Shown here: one piece after another, positions 6,555 to 9,339 of the stretch
Layout of the letters: each line of letters opens with the position of its first letter
Position numbering within the stretch: position 1 is the stretch's first letter
Assembly: GCA_026996935.1 (NCBI GenBank)
Contig: JALWJW010000177.1
Location: forward strand, 7,724-17,062
From: Hyphomicrobiales bacterium
GTDB lineage: Bacteria; Pseudomonadota; Alphaproteobacteria; Rhizobiales; Aestuariivirgaceae
Reading direction: 5' to 3'
Length of the DNA: 9,339 bases
Position numbers and translations under genes: made by a program
Notes under the pieces: generated by a model
Seen by the model: the letters and a program-made list of their open reading frames with translations, nothing else
Databases searched by the model: none
What the model was told of the DNA's origin: nothing

Positions 6555-6590
6555 AAGCGTCGAGCACAACTCGGCGCTTTCAAACTTTTT
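6555..6590 (+). terminator. Terminator-like or attenuator hairpin between yajC and secD
   Basis: AAGCGTCGAG (6555-6564) pairs with CTCGGCGCTT (6570-6579) over ten positions, nine Watson-Crick and one G-U in RNA, around a CACAA loop. The T tract is imperfect: TTT at 6578-6580, then CAAAC, then five T at 6586-6590. Since secD has no evident promoter of its own and starts only 18 bases later, partial termination, or protection of the yajC mRNA 3' end, is more likely than a full stop. Confidence 0.5.
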
Positions 6591-6607
6591 GCAATTAGAG
6601 TTTTCGC

Positions 6608-8353
6608 ATGTTCCAGCTTTCCAAATGGAAAACCATTCCAATCCTGCTCATCGTTCTAATGGGTATATTATTTTCTATTCCTAACTTTCTCAGCGCAGAT
6701 ACGCGAGCAAAGCTGCCAGATTTCCTACCCTCATCTCCGATGGTTTTGGGCCTGGACTTACAGGGCGGTTCCCATTTGGTTTTGGAAGTAGACAGTAAAA
6801 AGTTTAAAGACGATTTACTAAAGCAACTCGTCGGCGATATTCGCCATGTCATGCGTAACACCGCTAAGGTCCGATATTCCGGACTTGGCAAAAAATCTCA
6901 AGATTCAGTCGGCATAACGATCAAAAATCCTGCCGATGTCGAGAAAGCACTTAAACCTCTTACTGCTTTAACAAAAGATAATTCAGCGGGCGGTGGTCTG
7001 GGCAATGCAATGGGGTTTGGTGGCGCGCAAAGCGCAGACCTTTATACAATAGACGTGAAAGGTCAGAAAATCACCTTCACGCTTTCTAAACCGGGATTGA
7101 ATAAAAAAATTGGTCTGGCTATAGAACATATCCTCAAAATTCTCAGTGACCGTATCAATTCGCTCGGCACCACAGAGCCAAGTATTCAAAGGCAGGGTGT
7201 GGACCGCATCTTGGTTCAAGTGCCAGGTTTACAAGATCCAAAACGGCTTAAAGACTTGCTCGGTAAAACAGCGAAACTAAACTTCCAGCTTCAATGTGAC
7301 AGTCAACCAACTGCTGCCGGTCAAACACCACCACTTGAATGTGAAGCCGTCGCTCTTCAAGGTGAAATAAAGAAACAAAAGCAATTTAAATTAAAACGTG
7401 CTCTTTGTGACAAGCTTCCAGGTGATGCCGATAAAGACGTTGTTGCAGATTGTAAATTGCTTCCAACAGAAGCAGAACCAATGCGCGTCATGTGGGTTAA
7501 GAACACACGCTCTGCAATCGTTGGCGGGCAAAATCTTGTCGATGCCCAACCTGGTTTTGACAGTCGTAACGGTCAACCGATCGTAAACTTCCGTTTTAAT
7601 ACCGCTGGCGGTTTGCAGTTCGGTGAATTGACGCGTAAAAATGTCGGCCGTCAATTTGCTATTATTCTTGACAATGAAGTGGTTTCTGCCCCTGTCATTC
7701 AGACAGCTATTCTTGGCGGTTCCGGTCAGATTTCAGGTAATTTTACGGTAACTGAAGCAAAAGATCTGGCAATTGTTCTTCGCTCAGGCGCATTGCCCGC
7801 AGAACTTACCATTGTGGAAGAGCGAACGGTCGGGCCAAGCCTTGGTCGCGATTCTGTGCGTGCTGGTTTTATAGCATCGATTATCGGCCTGATTTCAATT
7901 CTGATCTTCATGATTATCAGTTACCGTTTATTCGGCATTTTTGCCAATATTGCCCTGCTTGCAAACTTGTTCTTGCTGGTTGGCATTCTATCAGCCCTTG
8001 GTGCCACACTTACACTACCTGGCATTGCCGGTATCGTTTTGACCATGGGGATGGCTGTTGACTCTAATGTGCTGGTTTTCGAACGTATCAGGGAAGAAAT
8101 GGCGGCAAAACGTGGGCCTCTCAATGCGATTGAAATTGGCTTTGAAAAAGCTTTAGCCACCATTTTGGATGCAAACTTCACCACATTTATTGCAGCCGTG
8201 GTTTTATTTGGCTTAGGGTCTGGACCGATTAAAGGTTTCGCGGTCACACTTGGTCTTGGCATCATTACCACCGTGTTCACAGCATTTACATTCACCCGCA
8301 TGGTTGTTGCCTATTGGGTTGCAGTTAAACGCCCCAAATCAGTGCCGCTTTAA
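6608..8353 (+). CDS. secD: Protein translocase subunit SecD
   Basis: Complete 581-residue inner-membrane protein of the RND superfamily. With SecF it uses the proton gradient to pull exported proteins out of SecYEG on the periplasmic side. One N-terminal helix (about 9-28) precedes a large periplasmic region with GLDLQGGSHLVLEVD (48-62), SDRINSLGTTEPSIQ (180-194), a P1 head region, and the conserved FAIILDNEVVSAPVI (350-364) and SGQISGNFT (372-380). Five C-terminal helices follow from about 418; GMAVDSNVLVFERIREE (481-497) carries D485, matching the proton-path aspartate D519 of E. coli. Unusual parts are a Gly-rich stretch (128-139) and a stretch with four cysteines (C230, C245, C267, C282). 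It starts at ATG 6608 with AGAG (6597-6600) seven bases upstream. SecD and SecF are separate here, whereas some rhizobia fuse them. Confidence 0.97.
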   Translation: MFQLSKWKTIPILLIVLMGILFSIPNFLSADTRAKLPDFLPSSPMVLGLDLQGGSHLVLEVDSKKFKDDLLKQLVGDIRHVMRNTAKVRYSGLGKKSQDSVGITIKNPADVEKALKPLTALTKDNSAGGGLGNAMGFGGAQSADLYTIDVKGQKITFTLSKPGLNKKIGLAIEHILKILSDRINSLGTTEPSIQRQGVDRILVQVPGLQDPKRLKDLLGKTAKLNFQLQCDSQPTAAGQTPPLECEAVALQGEIKKQKQFKLKRALCDKLPGDADKDVVADCKLLPTEAEPMRVMWVKNTRSAIVGGQNLVDAQPGFDSRNGQPIVNFRFNTAGGLQFGELTRKNVGRQFAIILDNEVVSAPVIQTAILGGSGQISGNFTVTEAKDLAIVLRSGALPAELTIVEERTVGPSLGRDSVRAGFIASIIGLISILIFMIISYRLFGIFANIALLANLFLLVGILSALGATLTLPGIAGIVLTMGMAVDSNVLVFERIREEMAAKRGPLNAIEIGFEKALATILDANFTTFIAAVVLFGLGSGPIKGFAVTLGLGIITTVFTAFTFTRMVVAYWVAVKRPKSVPL

Positions 8354-8356
8354 GGA
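8352..8356 (+). promoter_or_regulatory. secF: Ribosome binding site of secF, overlapping the secD stop
   Basis: AAGGA begins inside the secD stop codon (TAA 8351-8353) and lies eight bases before a GTG codon. It decides the non-ATG start of secF and suggests that ribosomes ending secD help to begin secF, keeping the two partners in step. Confidence 0.8.
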
Positions 8357-8364
8357 TTTTTATC

Positions 8365-9297
8365 GTGAGTAAATTTAAATTTCTACCTGACAACACACAT
8401 ATTCGCTTCATGCGCTATGCGCGCATTGCAACGATAGGGTCTTTGTCAGCATGTATAATGTCAATCGGGTTGTTCTTATTCGTTGGCCTTAATTTTGGTA
8501 TCGACTTTAGAGGCGGCACCTTAATTGAAATTCAAACCCCGCAAAAAGCCGATCTTGGCGCACTTCGTTCAAAAATTGGATCGCTTGATATTGGCGGTTT
8601 CGAATTGCAGGAATTTGGTGCCGAAAACGACGTTCTAATTCGAATAGAAACCCAAAAAGGTGGTGAAAAAGCCCAGCAAGGGGCCATTGCCAAAGTGAAA
8701 GAAGCTCTTGGTAACGATGTTGTATATCGCCGTGTGGAGGTTGTCGGTCCACGTGTTTCCGGTGAACTGAAACAAGAGGGCGCTATAGCTGTTTTTGTCT
8801 CCATCCTGGCGGTAATGATTTATATCTGGTTCCGGTTTGAGTGGCAGTTTGCGCTGGGGGCTGTGCTTTCATTATCTCATGACGTTCTGTTGACCATTGG
8901 TATTTTCTCAATACTCCAGTTAGAGTTCGGCCTTCCGATTGTGGCCGCCATTTTGACGATTGTGGGCTATTCTCTCAATGATACCGTGGTTGTGTATGAT
9001 CGAGTGCGCGAAAACTTGCGTAAATACAAGAAAAAAGAACTATCAGATATTATCGATATGTCTCTCAATGAAATGCTGCGTCGAACCATCATGACTTCAT
9101 TCTCAACAATGCTGGCTCTTGGCGCTTTATACATCTTTGGCGGAGAAGTCTTACGTGGCTTTACCTTCACCATGATGTGGGGTGTTGTTGTTGGTACATA
9201 CTCATCAATCTTTATTGCAGCACCGTTGCTTATCACCCTTGGCGCCAGAGCTTCTGATCCGGCAAAAGCTGAAACACCTTTTGGCGAGAATGCGTGA
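8365..9297 (+). CDS. secF: Protein translocase subunit SecF
   Basis: Complete 310-residue inner-membrane partner of SecD, of normal length. An N-terminal helix (about 22-43) leads into the periplasmic domain with GIDFRGGTLIEI (45-56), then VEVVGPRVSGEL (124-135), the border to five C-terminal helices. The fourth-helix signature GYSLNDTVVVYDRVREN (201-217) contains the charged D206 and D212, and FSTMLALGALYIFGGEVLRGF (246-266) is also typical. The start is GTG 8365, backed by AAGGA eight bases upstream and 11 bases after secD. The stop TGA (9295-9297) is followed at once by an in-frame TAA. The 42 bases from there to the window end contain no ATG and no terminator hairpin, so the operon may continue; in many Alphaproteobacteria a small Mth938-domain gene comes next, but it is not visible here. 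Confidence 0.97.
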   Translation: MSKFKFLPDNTHIRFMRYARIATIGSLSACIMSIGLFLFVGLNFGIDFRGGTLIEIQTPQKADLGALRSKIGSLDIGGFELQEFGAENDVLIRIETQKGGEKAQQGAIAKVKEALGNDVVYRRVEVVGPRVSGELKQEGAIAVFVSILAVMIYIWFRFEWQFALGAVLSLSHDVLLTIGIFSILQLEFGLPIVAAILTIVGYSLNDTVVVYDRVRENLRKYKKKELSDIIDMSLNEMLRRTIMTSFSTMLALGALYIFGGEVLRGFTFTMMWGVVVGTYSSIFIAAPLLITLGARASDPAKAETPFGENA

Positions 9298-9339
9298 TAA
9301 ATCTGGGTCAGTAGTTTCTGGCTCATCAACACTAAGCGA

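Noticed and set aside
7921..8301. Long antisense open frame within secD (and similar ones in serS, pcm and secF)
   Set aside because: They lie wholly inside well-conserved genes, show no recognisable protein features and lack ribosome sites.

Overview
The window reads as ordinary, densely packed alphaproteobacterial housekeeping DNA with a fairly low G+C (mid-40s percent by eye; not computed). The gene order tatB-tatC-serS-surE-pcm-nlpD/dipM, followed by a DUF815-type ATPase and yajC-secD-secF, together with the protein sequences, points to Alphaproteobacteria. The order or genus cannot be resolved from the sequence alone. No RNA gene, mobile element, CRISPR array, attachment site or replication origin was seen.

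Layout. Bases 1-937 hold the lysine-rich tail of a probable tatB and a complete tatC, the end of a twin-arginine export operon. After a 96-base gap with a good sigma70-like promoter, serS and surE follow in a TAATG overlap. pcm comes 40 bases later. A 102-base gap leads to an nlpD/dipM-type LysM-LytM lipoprotein gene, closed by a very strong intrinsic terminator (C-UUCG-G tetraloop hairpin plus seven T). On the opposite strand, ending inside that T run, is a complete AAA+ type ATPase of the DUF815 family. A 156-base divergent region separates it from yajC. yajC, secD and secF run to the right end, with a terminator-like hairpin between yajC and secD, while secD and secF are only 11 bases apart.

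Function. Two export systems frame the window: Tat (folded proteins) on the left and the Sec accessory complex YajC-SecD-SecF on the right. Between them are seryl-tRNA charging, nucleotide clean-up (SurE), repair of aged proteins (Pcm) and control of septal peptidoglycan splitting (the NlpD/DipM-like protein). The surE-pcm-nlpD order is the same as in enterobacteria, but no rpoS follows nlpD here.

Nothing looks like an undescribed system. The points most worth a second look are a four-cysteine periplasmic insertion in SecD, the uncharacterised ATPase, the hairpin between yajC and secD that could set their relative expression, the nested hairpins shared by two convergent genes, and a palindrome covering the -35 box of the likely yajC promoter.
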